64,000 nt of DNA from Pyrocephalus nanus. Lineage: Eukaryota; Chordata; Aves; Passeriformes; Tyrannidae. This document shows positions 23,880 through 34,739 of this stretch, in pieces. The first letter of the stretch is position 1. Each line of letters begins with the position of its first letter. Position numbers and translations under genes: made by a program. The stretch is taken from NCBI GenBank assembly GCA_038380795.1, contig CM076261.1:11662556-11726555 (forward strand), in the 5' to 3' direction. The notes under the pieces are model-generated. The model searched no databases. It had not been told where the DNA came from and saw only the letters and a program-made list of their open reading frames with translations.

Positions 23880-26800
23880 CTTGTCATGCATTTTAATGTC
23901 TTCATTTTTTTTGAGGGTTTTGTCTCAACCTTTCTTCCTTACTGCTCTTTTTTGTATTTTTCACCTTCCTGGACTAATTTCTAGTGCACTTTGAGCTAAT
24001 TAGTGTTAATTGGAAGGAATGCACTCTACCTGGTATCCTTTCTAACAGAATTTTAATGCTTTCCCAAAGTACTACATCTTTTTGGAGCAATTAGATTGTT
24101 CCAGTGAACAAACTTCCTTTCTGTTTCCTGTAAAGGACAATGACTTTATATATTCTTTCTTACAATTATTTGAGCAGGTTTTTTGATGTAATGATAGCGA
24201 ACTAGGCGCTCCCTGGATCCTGAAGAGATCTGCTGTTTTGTACACCTGTGGAAAGTAATCTTCTCTTTTGTCTGGGAAGGTAAAAGAACTTTCTAGTATA
24301 TTTTTTCTTCAGGTCATGTGCTTTCCTATTTGAAGTATACCTCCTCTAGTCTCTCATTTTATACCTAGAAATTACATATGTGATGTGTAATATCTTCTGT
24401 CCAGTGAGTCTGAAAGAACTTTACTTCTGAAGAAAATGAACAGAAAGCTTTCCCCATACCCCCTTCTTTATCACATTTGTTGCTTTCAGATATCATGGTT
24501 ATTTGTCAGTTTCCACAGTGATATGACATTAAAAGATTTCACTGAAAAATGAGAACAAAAGGCAGAATTCCTTTTCCCATGCTCTTGTACCCACTTTTTT
24601 GTGTGTTTGCATGAAGATACGGATGGAAAAAAGGGAAGACTATGATCCAGTTCTACTCAAAGGTCAGACCCGGACTTTGCTTATATGAAGAGCCACAAGG
24701 CACTGAGAAAATGAGGAGGAGGGAACAGAGGCTCTGGAATCAAAAGTCTGAGGCAGAACATGTTGCAAGTCGACATAAGACTTTCTTTTTTCTCTTTTGG
24801 AAATAACGAAATACATCTAGTCATATGGTCTTAGAGTTCTTTTATGCTTCAGTGAATTCTAACTGAAACAAAGATATCTGGAACAAAACATGACTGGTTC
24901 AGTATTTAAATGTTTTGATTGAAAAATGATACTAACCTGTAGGGAGGGTTTGCAGAGTATGCTCATGCCACGTCTACTTAGAGAAGAAATTCTCTTGCAT
25001 TCTGCATAGTTTAACATTCTTGTTTCATGAACTGGAGATGGGGAATTTCCTTTCTTCTTATGTATACACATAAAACAATGTTCAAATCTTCTTTCTAACA
25101 AAACCAAAACCTTAATGGCTATGCTAGGAAATAAAGAAATAGATGGGAATTCAAATTTCTCTGATTCTGAAATAAGCAAAACACAATATTGTGTATTTAG
25201 AGATACTTTTTGCAATTTGCTGTTAACAATTCCATATCCGCTAATGATTCCATAATTGTACATGCTATTTCACTGAATACTAAATTTCTTCTGGTGTTCT
25301 ATATATGAATACTTTTCACAGGGTTTTCCTCAAACTTGTACTAGAAAATCCTATCCCTCTGGTTTTAACATTTAATTTTTTGAGAAATGTTCAACAAGAC
25401 ATGTTAATTAAGAGCAGAGTAAAATTAAAATATCTTGATAAATAATGTATTCAAAATGTTGTAAAAAATACCAGAGATTTTATCTGTAAGACCTTGACTT
25501 AGATCTAAGGTTTTACAAGAGTTTATTTATTTAAAGTTTAATACTTCCTAACTTTAAGTTAAAAAGTCTAACTGAGAAACTCATAGAAGAAAGAAACTAC
25601 TCATGTAGGAAGATAAATTGCAATATTGCATATTTTCCACTCATAAAATCAGAAAATATCATCCATGAATCATGGCATCATGCTTGTTGTAACAGATTCA
25701 TAAAGCTGAAAAGCCTTATTTTCACTTAATGGCTTGTATGACTAACAAAATATTGCACAGTATGAACTTCTTCAGTTTTTCCATAGAGTAGGATAAGGTA
25801 AAAGGGTTCAAGATAGAGTTAATAACAAATAGTATTTTCTCATCTCCAAGGAGCTAAATAAGGACAAGTTGATCTTATTGGTAACTGATTTAGTAACAGA
25901 AGCTGCAATTATCTTTACTGATGAATGTAAAAGAAAATTCAGTTGCAATGGGAACTTCATTTCCAAGAAGAGAATCTGTCAGTGAGAGAAGTACCAAGAA
26001 AATTGAAGACAAATATGTCACAGCCACTTTAATCAGGTCCAGGAGCAGATGCTAAACCCCCACATAAAAGGTAATTTCCATACAACACATTTGTGACTCT
26101 TTCCTTCTCTTTGCACTTGTTAAATTTATTAGACGTTCATGAAAGAAAAAAGTTATTAAAAGGAAATTAGGCTTTAAAAAAGTGTGTCTTTCTTATTTTC
26201 CATTCTAAAAACGTAAGTGACCTCTTATTTTTCAGAGAAATAAGAGCTGTGGCTTAATACTTTCTTACCTGGTGCATTGCTTATTTGTTTGTTTAATTTT
26301 ATAAAGAATAGTATTCTTCCTATTAGTTGTTCCATATTATGCCTTCTTTTTTTTTTTTTTTCCTCTCAATAATGGTTTACAACTACTTTCCAGAGGCTAT
26401 GGAAAACATGTAAAACTAAACTTCCAGTTCTATGTTCTGTACTATGTACACTCGTTTATGTTTTGAAGATTAAATTTCCAAAGGCGGAATAACATCTCAG
26501 GAAATTGGGTGACTTTAAGTGGAACCAATTTTTTTCATTTCCATTTACTTTTTTTTTGTTTTCAGTGCTACTCTAAACACTGATAAATATTTATTAAGAA
26601 TAAAGTCCATTGAGATCAATAGACAAGATTGAAGAGAACAAGACTATTTTTTTCACTTAAATGCATGTATCTGACAATGTAGACATTCCTGAGAGCAATA
26701 ATGTAATGTGCTTCAGAATTAGAATTGTACTGTAATTTGAGGTTCACTGCTGGAATTATCCTCCAGGCACTTACATCATATGTAGTTGTCCAGCACTCAG

Positions 26801-27875
26801 CATTAAGAAGGGGAGAGGGAAGTGAAACCATGTATTGAATGATGTCTGAATGAAGTGTAATTTTCTGGTTTTGCATATACAGTTCTACAATAATTTTTCT
26901 GACTTGCGTAAAAATGTTCACTTACCATCTTTTTTACAAAATGGCATTTTCTTCCAAGAGAATTTTCTTCTAGCTGTAATGCATGATATTCAACTATTTG
27001 TAGGTAAGGCTAAAATGAATTCTGAAGATGTTCTGAGTTCTGGTCTTCTTGAAATCTAATAGAAGTATTATTGCAATTTTTAGATAAAATGTAGGCCTAT
27101 CCTAAGTTATCTAGGGGTTTATATCTAAAAAAAATTGGGGTCTAATAAGCAGAGTCCAAAAATAATGTTAGTTTCTTTATGTTATTTTATGTGATGCAAA
27201 TCCAAACCACCAATTTTGAATATCCAACTTGATCTCAGTTTATGCTCTGATATACTAAAAATTTTCAGGACAATCTGACATTTGGACAAAGAAGAAGCAA
27301 TGCAACATATTATTGCTCTGTGCTTCTGTATACTTGCTGGATGTGCATGGCAGTATGAAGCAGGTATACTTATCGTTTCATTTCATTCATCAATCATTTT
27401 TGTGAGCAGTAAAATCAGTATTTTAGTCTCATATCCTCTAAGTGTGGTTGATATTTCTATGACATAACTTGTGTGTTGGTAGTATGAAACTCAGTAAGCT
27501 GTGAGCAGCAAATCCACTACATTGACAGTTTTCCTTATCCCCCTCCACGTTGTTTAATTGTTGCAGAATATTTATACCACTTTTACTAACACTGTAACTC
27601 TTATAACATTTTTACCCTGTTTTTTTCACCCATCATCTCATGTGGCAGCCTACCAGGTAAGACATTGGCCCAGTGCAAACAGTATTACCCTCCTAGTCCC
27701 TCTTCTTTGTTGCTGATTCCAGCTTCTCAATAACAAGCTACATTTCTACAAGTTCACTAAAGCAGAAATATAACCAGGAAGGGATTTTAGAAATAAGATA
27801 ATTTGTTTTCCAGAATAAAAGAAAAAAATTCAACTGTAACAAAGCCTTGATGAATAAGTAATCAACAAGGCAGAG
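23880..27875. other. Non-coding stretch, nothing recognised
   Basis: No transposon or gene recognised. The largest open frame is minus strand 25263-24859 (134 codons), which has no recognised motif, no good start context and AT-driven composition, and I consider it a chance frame. A T-rich tract at 26347-26362 is simple sequence. Confidence 0.5.
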
Positions 27876-27879
27876 TAAC

Positions 27880-28030
27880 ACAAAAAAAAAAAAAAATAAA
27901 AACCAAAACCAAACAAAACACACATACACACATACATAAAAAACCCCAAAACAACAACAGCAACAAAACAAAACCAACCAACCAACCAACCAACCAACCA
28001 ACCAAACCAAACCCCCCCCCAAAAAAAAAG
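27880..28030. repeat. A-rich / (AACC)n compound microsatellite
   Basis: The tract runs from poly-A through CA-rich sequence and CAACAACAGCAACAA into about eight pure CCAA units (27973-28005), then a C run and an A run. Read on the minus strand it gives artefactual Gly/Trp/Leu/Val-rich open frames. The compound structure suggests repeated slippage in one A-rich seed. Confidence 0.95.
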
Positions 28031-28179
28031 ATATTTAGATTCCCTACCATAAAAATATTTAAAATCCAACCAGGTTTTACCTTGCAAAGTAAGCCCATTT
28101 GTCATTGTTTGATCAGAACAGATATTCTTCAAAGACTTGCCAGGCAATTCTAAGCCTAAATGAAAGACAAACTAGACCT

Positions 28180-28790
28180 AATTATTTCAGCTTTTTCTCT
28201 TAGGTCAATCACATTTTTAAACCTTGTGATTAACTTCATTGCTCTCTTCTAGGCTTTCTCACACTAAATACATATTTTCTAAAGTACAGTGGCCAAGACT
28301 AAATAATTGTATATATTGGTATTAATACATCCCAATATGGCACTTCTCTAGTATGTGAATTTATTGTCTGTTATTCAATTAGTGATCCATTATAAAACCT
28401 TGTTCTTATTCTACTCTGCTGCCCATCCTTTTCCTGTATTTCTGTAGTTAGTTGTTCCTGCATAGTCACAGCACTTTTTATTGCCCTTACCAATTTTTTT
28501 TAAAAAATCTTTCACAAATTTGGGCTCACTGAAAAGTTGCATCCTGTCCTCTAGTGCTCCTGTACTCCCTCCCAGATTTTCTTTTTTATTAGCAAATTCA
28601 ATAGCATGCATTCTCTTCCATCCTCTATGTCAAGTGGAGCAGCAATCAATAAATCCTTCCATTCTAATAACAAGTTACTGATAATTACTCTTTGGAATCA
28701 CCTTTCCTAGCCTTCTATCCACCTTGTTGTAATTTCCTCTGTTTCGTGTTTGATTATCAGTGTCATACATTTCCACTGAAATATTTAAGA
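28180..28790 (-). mobile_element. Ancient CR1/L3-like LINE relic
   Basis: Read on the plus strand, phrases such as CTCTCTTCTAGGC, CAGTGGCCAAGACTAAA and CTAGCCTTCTATCCAC resemble the reverse complement of old CR1/L3 reverse-transcriptase sequence and follow one another in a plausible order. Divergence is high and no protein motif survives. The call depends on remembered family texture. Confidence 0.4.
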
Positions 28791-28794
28791 AATA

Positions 28795-30225
28795 TTTTAA
28801 AAAGAATGTTGAATCTGCTATTCATAAGGTTGTAATTCTGTCCTTAAAAAAAGATCACCAGGAAGTATTTTTTTGCTTCCTTACCATTTGAAGCTACAAG
28901 CTTTCTAGCAGTCAGTTGCTCTCTGTTCAGTCTTCAGTTCCTGAGAACTGAAACAGAAAAGACAGTAAGGACTATATTTCCTGATACCACTCCTTTGTTA
29001 TTCTTTTCTGTGTTGAGCAACAGATAAATTCTTACCTCAGTCTCTTGTTACACTAAATATAATTGCAGAGCAAATTCTTTTTGTCTTTCATTTTCTACTA
29101 GTGATATCTCAACCTTTGCCTTGTCTTTCTGGTCCTAACAAGCATATGCCACACATCTGACTGTGTCCTCTGTAGTAAGACCTCCTCTCACTCCCTGATG
29201 TTACCTGGTTCCAGTTAAACTCCAATCCCTAATTTTTATGAATTTCACCCTGTACTGTTTTTTCAGCCTAAATTATACTCCCAATAAATATTTTAACGTC
29301 AGCCTTTCAAACTCTAATTTGTTCTTTCTGCCCTCTGAATTATGATGGGTGAATTCAAAAATTCCCTGGATCAATGTCTGAAGAGGCACTTTAGCTCTTC
29401 AGCTGGGAGAGATGAGTATTCCTTGTCTGAATAAATTATTGCCTCGAAAGAGTAATAGCAACTGTCTGAGTTTAACCAACACTAACGTACAGGTTCTATT
29501 AGCCTCAGATTACCATTACAAATGAGCACACATTCAGGTAATGTGTTGTATAAATAAAGCATGCTACTTTATTAAATCAATACTAGAATAACGGGCTTTA
29601 CAGTAGAGCAAATGCTGCCAATTTGCAAAGAGGGCTATGCATGATGATTTGTAGGTAGGTTACCTCCAGTTTCTTAATATTGACCTCTAAATTACCCAAT
29701 ATAAATAGTGATAAATAGCATTTTTTAAAAAAATAGCAAACCATTATGATAAAATCTATTTTAAAACTATTAACCTAATTTAATTATTCTGAAACAGAAT
29801 CAAGCTGACTTTGTATAAATCATAGTGAAGTATTTTCATGAGGAAAACTCACAAGTTAACCCCTTACACATCTTTGAAAAACTGTGGGTGAACAAAATCT
29901 CTTAAGTTGTCCCCCTTATGTTTAAAGAACAAAATCATAACCTCACTTTGGAATATGATTGCATCCCAGAGGGTGAAAGGGCAAGAAATTATCCTTGCAA
30001 CTGCATATACTAAGAGAGTGACTTTAATCAAGGCTAATACTAAATATATAATCATGAATAGCTATGCAATACTATACTCAAGTTCAGAGAAACCTTCAGG
30101 TTTCTCAAACCTTACCAAAAATTTGACCTCCATAAAGAGCCTTGAAAACCTCTGCATATTGTACATAAACTCATAAATTTTCATTCTTATGTACAACTGT
30201 TTCCATTATTCACTTTGAAAGTCAT
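28795..30225. other. Non-coding stretch, nothing recognised
   Basis: AT-rich sequence with no clear gene. Parts of 29040-29450 have the look of very old repeat DNA, but I cannot assign a family. Confidence 0.4.
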
Positions 30226-30228
30226 AGA

Positions 30229-30299
30229 ATTATAGAATATGCTGAGTTGGAAGGGACTCACAAGGATCATCAGTTGTCAGCTCCTGGCCCTGCACAGGA
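30229..30299 (-). mobile_element. CR1 LINE 3' end (left part of split copy)
   Basis: The plus-strand sequence begins GAATTATAGAATATGC, then GAGTTGGAAGGGACTC and CTCCTGGCCCTGCACAGG. This is the reverse complement of a CR1 3' terminus. The match stops exactly at CACAGGAT, where the RTE element begins. The CR1 continues on the other side of the RTE, at 32819-32896. Confidence 0.9.
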
Positions 30300-32818
30300 T
30301 CATCATGGCTAGGCTTCGCGAACAAAGATTTGAGAAGGGCTCTACCCACGCTTGATACAGGTGTGTTGATGGCTGAAAAGGCCAATGCAAGATAGACAAG
30401 TCCGGTTGCAGAAGGCACAACAGAAAGACTCCCCAGGTGATATTGACAAGACGCGATTCTTTTTGCTTTGTCTTTTCTCCTCCAGAGTGATCCTGTGTGT
30501 GTTCCCAAAAGCAGCAGCAGCGTTATAGATGGTGTGTCTCCGGGCCTCCCTACTGCAGGCCAGAGTAGACCAATGGTGGTGATTAATATGGCCAAGGCTG
30601 AGGGATTGTTTCAGGCAGTCCTTGTATCTCCTCTTCGGGGCTCCTCTCTTGCGGCAGCCAGTGGCAAGTTCCCCATAGAGCACGATCTTAGGGAGGCGGT
30701 GGTCCTGCATCCTGGAGACGTGCCCTGCCCAGGGCAGCTTTGTTCTCAGCAGCATGGCCTCAATGCTCGTGACTGCTGCCTGTTCAAGGACAGACGTGTT
30801 GGTCACATAATCCGTCCAGTGGATGTTTAGGATTGTATGGAGGCAGCGCTGATGGAAGCGTTCTAAGAGACGCAAGTGGTGGCGGTAAATGACCCAGGAT
30901 TCAGAACCATATAAAAGCATAGACAGTACAATGGCTCTGTAAACGCTGATCTTAGTACTTTTCCTCAGGTGTTTGTTTTGTCACACTCTTTTATGGAGTT
31001 TACCAAAGGCTCTGTATGCCTTTTCTAACCTGTTGTCTATTTCTGCATCAATCTTACCATCTAAGGAGATGATGCTTCCCAGGTAATTAAACTGTTGGAC
31101 TGATTTGAGAGCTGTTTCACCAATGGTGATATGGGGATGATGGGAGACTTCCTGAGGTGCAGGCTGATATAAAACTTCTGTTTTCTTCAAGCTCACTTCC
31201 ATTCCAAAAAGCTCAGCAGCCTCTGCAAAGCAGGATGTAAACGCTGCAGAGCTACTTCTGTGTGGGCGATGAGGGCGGCATCATCAACGTAAAGCAGCTC
31301 ACGGACAAGATGATTTAAGGTCTTAGTGTGAGTCTTCAGTCACCTTAGGTTGAATAGGCTCCCATCAGTATGATATCGAATGTAGACACCGTTTTCATCA
31401 TCGAGGTCTGCCATGGCCCCTTGGAGTATCATGCTGAAGAAGACTGTGAATAAAGTTGGTGCAAGAACGCAGCCTTGCTTCACACCATTGGCTATTGGAA
31501 ATGGCTCAGAAAGTGCGTCACCATATCTGACTTGACTGCACTGGTCCTCATGAAGCTAGATGATCATTTTGAGAAACTTGGGAGGGCATCCTAAACATTC
31601 CAAAATCTGTAACATACCTTTTCTGCTCACAGTATCAAAGCCTTGGTAAGATCAACAAAAGTAACATAGAGTCCTTTGTTCTGTTCCCGACACTTCTCTT
31701 GCAGTTTTCTGAGAACAAATACCATGTCTATGGTCCCTCTGTTGGCTCAGAAACCACACTGGCTTTCAGGTAGAAGATCTTCTGCTATGGCGGGTATTAT
31801 TCTGTTCAAAAGAATTCTTGCAAGGATTTTACCAGCAATGGAGAGCAGAGTAATACCTCGATAATTTGAGCAGTCTGATTTATCTCCTTTCCTCTTGTAC
31901 AAGGTGACGATGACAGCGTCACGAAGGTCTGAAGGCAGTTCACCTTGTTCCTAACAGCGCACCACAAATTTGTGAAACTTAGCACGGAGTGCTTGGTCAC
32001 CGTGCTTCCAAATTTCAGGTGGGATTCCGTCAACCCCAGCTGCCTTGCCAATTTTCACCTGCTGTATTGCTTTAAGAATTTCTCCCATGGTGGAGGCAGT
32101 ATCCAGTTCAGTTTTCATCGGTTGTTGTGAAATGTACTGCATTGCTGAGTCCTGAACTACACGGCTAGTACTGAAGAGAGTCTGAAAGTGTTTAGACCAT
32201 TGATTCAAAATGGAAACTTTATCTGTGAGAAGCGTTTGGACATCTGCACTGAGTAAAGGGCTTTCAACCTGGTGTGTAGGACCGTAGGCTGTTTTCAGAG
32301 CCTCATAGAATCCCCTGTAGTCACCCTTATCTGCGCATAAATTGGATTTTTTCTGCTAGATTGGTCCACCACTTGCTCTGGATGTCATGAAGTTTCTGTT
32401 GGAGCTTGCTGCAAGCGAGTTGAAAGGCTGCTTTTCTTATATGACAAGATGGCTGAGCAAGGTGGGCTTGGTGAGCAGTTCTCTTCTTACTCAACAATTC
32501 CTGGATCTCATGATTGTTTTCATCAAACCAGTCCTTGTTTTTCTTGAAGGAGAACCCTAAGGATTCTTCAGAGGACTGCAGAATGTTATTTTTAATAAGT
32601 TGCCAAAGCGCTTCAGGAGAGGGATCTGTGGAATGAGCTTCAAGCCTGGATTGAAGATTTGCCTGGAAACTGTCCCTCACTGTAGCTGTTTGAAGACTGT
32701 TAACTTGAAGTCTCCTTCTAAGAATGCCACCCTTTTTAGGTTTGAACTTAAGGTGGAGGTTAAGTTTACAGCACACAAGGCGATGATCTGTTTGGCATTC
32801 TGCACTAGGCATCACAAA
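30300..32818 (-). mobile_element. RTE-clade non-LTR retrotransposon (AviRTE-like), 5'-truncated and decayed
   Basis: On the minus strand the element encodes, in order: the end of an endonuclease domain (AECQTDHRLVCC near 32790), the start of the reverse transcriptase (GKAAGVDGIPPEIWK near 32040), the catalytic ELLYVDDAAL (31271-31300, YVDD kept), TEVLYQPAPQE and NYLGSIISLDGKID downstream, LLYGSESWVIYRHHLRLLE near 30890, and GHVSRMQDHRLPK near 30730. A C-x2-C-x12-H-x3-C zinc-finger-like motif follows near 30400. The order and wording match RTE elements. The copy begins inside the endonuclease, so it is 5'-truncated; its 3' tail is ATGATGATC. Frameshifts (about 32330, about 31660) and several stops (about 31950, 31755, 31560, 30990) disable it. 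Most stops look like C-to-T or G-to-A decay of Trp, Arg or Gln codons. Confidence 0.88.
30342..30920 (-). pseudogene. RTE ORF fragment: C-terminal region with zinc finger
   Basis: The longest surviving frame of the RTE element (192 codons). It starts at the MLLYGSESW motif, downstream of the reverse-transcriptase catalytic centre, and runs through the conserved C-terminal region (RWAGHVSRM-like, RRYKDCLKQSL) to a C-x2-C-x12-H-x3-C finger. In intact RTE elements this is the end of a single long polyprotein, so the apparent Met start is internal. It is not an independent gene. Confidence 0.85.
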
Positions 32819-32860
32819 CACAGAAAACAAACCATGTGCCTTAAAACATTGTCCAAACAC
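32327..32860 (-). pseudogene. RTE ORF fragment: endonuclease end and linker to RT
   Basis: A 177-codon frame. The first ~14 codons read through host CR1 sequence. The RTE part begins near 32818 and shows the TDHRLVCCKL segment that closes the apurinic-like endonuclease domain, then the helical linker (KDWFDENNHEIQELLSKK) found before the RTE reverse transcriptase. It ends at a frameshift near 32330, after which the reading continues in another frame (NQWSKHFQTLF at about 32205). Confidence 0.85.
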
Positions 32861-32896
32861 TTCTTGAACTCTGTCAGGTCCAGTGCCATGAACCCT
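32819..32896 (-). mobile_element. CR1 LINE (right part of split copy)
   Basis: The plus-strand sequence ACCATGTGCCTTAAAACATT then GTCCAAACACTTCTTGAACT and CTGTCAGGTCCAGTGCCATG is the reverse complement of the CR1 segment that lies just upstream of the 3' end found at 30229-30299. Together the two pieces make one short 5'-truncated CR1 of about 150 bases. CACAG occurs at both junctions (30293-30297 and 32819-32823). Confidence 0.88.
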
Positions 32897-32899
32897 TTA

Positions 32900-34440
32900 A
32901 CTGAGTTTACTTTCATGCCCCATAACTGTCAGATTATTTACTTAAATCATTGTGCTTTTTTTGAAACTACCTAGAAAATAAAATAAAACATCTGGGGTTT
33001 TTTCTTTATTGTAGGTTTTGAGATCTTTTCTTGAGATCTTCTTTTGCAACAGGATAAAGTAATTACTCATTTTTTTTTATCTTTCTTGCTCTTCAAATCA
33101 AGTAGTCAGTCCATTCCATGAAACTACTTTTTCTAAGTTATGTTATATTCTTTGAACCATCTCTTAGGGTGATATTACCCATCTAGAACATTTTAAATAT
33201 CTCTTTCAAAATAGTGCTACAGCTTCTCCCAGGCTGACAGCTACACCTAGGAAGTATATCTGTGATGTTAAACTACAGTGAAGGATATGTACACTAATAT
33301 ATTAATAGACCTCTCTCTGCAGTCTACCCTGTCCTGTAGTTCTCTATGTCAAGTGTAGCTGGTCAGGACATCATGATGAATCATTTCTTTGCATGTACTG
33401 TGCAAGGGAATAGCAGAGTAAGGAAAACCTACATATCAAAAGAGTCTCAGTGGACTCCATTCTTAAGAAATATCTGCTATAGCAGATCAAATCATTCATG
33501 TAAGGGATAGAGAGATCAACTACCAGTACTTTTACTTAGCTCTGATATTTACAGAATAGTGTTGTGTTAAAGAAAAGTCACAACCATGGAAATCCTAGTT
33601 AAGTGACTTCTTATTTAGTTGTGCATTCATTACTTGGAGCCCATTAATTCATGGAATTAATTTTTTTTTCCCCTAAACTGCAGCAATGTGTTGGGTTTTT
33701 TTTATTATTATTTTAAAGAGAATATTAATATCGAAGGAGACAAATGGCTTATGCTAGATCTGTCTGCAAAAGGAAAAATGAGGTGGACTTGAAAAAATAT
33801 AAAGAAAGATTGTGAGGACTTTGGTAAAAGGTTGAACTAATACTTTCTTCTTTAAAATGCTTTGGAAGGGCAAAATGAGAGAAAATAGGAAAAGGAACTA
33901 GCTGTCTGGGAGAAGATACTTTTATGAAGACAAACTAGGAAGACATGAGTGAATGTATCTGTGCAATCAGAGAGACAACATTCTCATGGCATCATCTTAT
34001 TCTCAGCCAGAAAACCTATGAGGACAACAAAAATGTAGTAGCTCCTAGGAGTTGAAAAAACAGATTTTTTTTTTTTTTTACCATCACAACAAGACCCTAA
34101 AAACGGGTGGAATAAATAAAACCTATTTGTTGTCCTTTTAAAGGGAAACTCTTCAAAGAATAAGAACATTAGGTAAACCTTGGGAAACCTATCATTTATT
34201 GTAATCAGCACTTTCTATGAGGATTTGGACAAATCTCAGATTTTTATGTGTTTTAGTTCACCATTTGCATTTTCCTAATATGCAGGGTTATTTAAGGACA
34301 AAATCTGACCACCCAAATACCATGTAGGGCTAAACTGAACAGAAGACCAACTCAATGCAAAGTCAAGTCATGTAAATGTAGCCAATGGGATTGTCCATAA
34401 TAACTGATGTATTTTAAACCAATGGATCTAAGTGAACATG
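32900..34440. other. Non-coding stretch, nothing recognised
   Basis: AT-rich sequence with T-rich tracts near 33661-33670 and 34066-34079. No gene, RNA or transposon recognised. Confidence 0.5.
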
Positions 34441-34445
34441 AATTA

Positions 34446-34735
34446 TCATAGAATTATGGAATGTTAAGGCCTTGGAATTGACCTCAAAGACAATCTAATC
34501 CCAGTGTCCCCTGCCATGGGTAGGGACATCTTCCACTAGGCCAGGTTGCTCAAGGCCTTATCCAACATGGCTTTGAATATTGCCAGGGTTGGAGCATCCA
34601 CAACTTCTCTGGGCAATCTGTTCCAGTGTCTGATCACCCTCATAGTGATAAATTTCTTCTTAATATCTAATCTAAATTTCCCCTCTTTCAGTTTGTATCC
34701 ATCCTCTGAGTCCTTTTGGTTTTGAAAAATCATAT
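34446..34735 (-). mobile_element. CR1 LINE 3' fragment with ORF2 C-terminus
   Basis: A minus-strand frame (34733-34536) reads FRLDIKKKFITMRVIRHWN then RLPREVVDAPTLAIFK, the standard C-terminus of CR1 ORF2. It is followed by a CR1 3' untranslated region that ends at TCATAGAATTATGG on the plus strand. The copy is 5'-truncated, as is usual for CR1. The 65-codon frame is a remnant, not a gene. Confidence 0.92.
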
Positions 34736-34739
34736 AGTC

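Noticed and set aside
24859..25263. 134-codon minus-strand open frame as a gene
   Set aside because: Long for this region but without any motif or signal I recognise, and surrounded by non-coding AT-rich DNA.
27738..28147. Trp/Gly/Val-rich minus-strand frames as membrane proteins
   Set aside because: Translation of the (AACC)n and A-rich microsatellite; hydrophobicity is an artefact.
30468..30830. 120-codon plus-strand frame as a gene
   Set aside because: Antisense shadow of the RTE C-terminal coding region.
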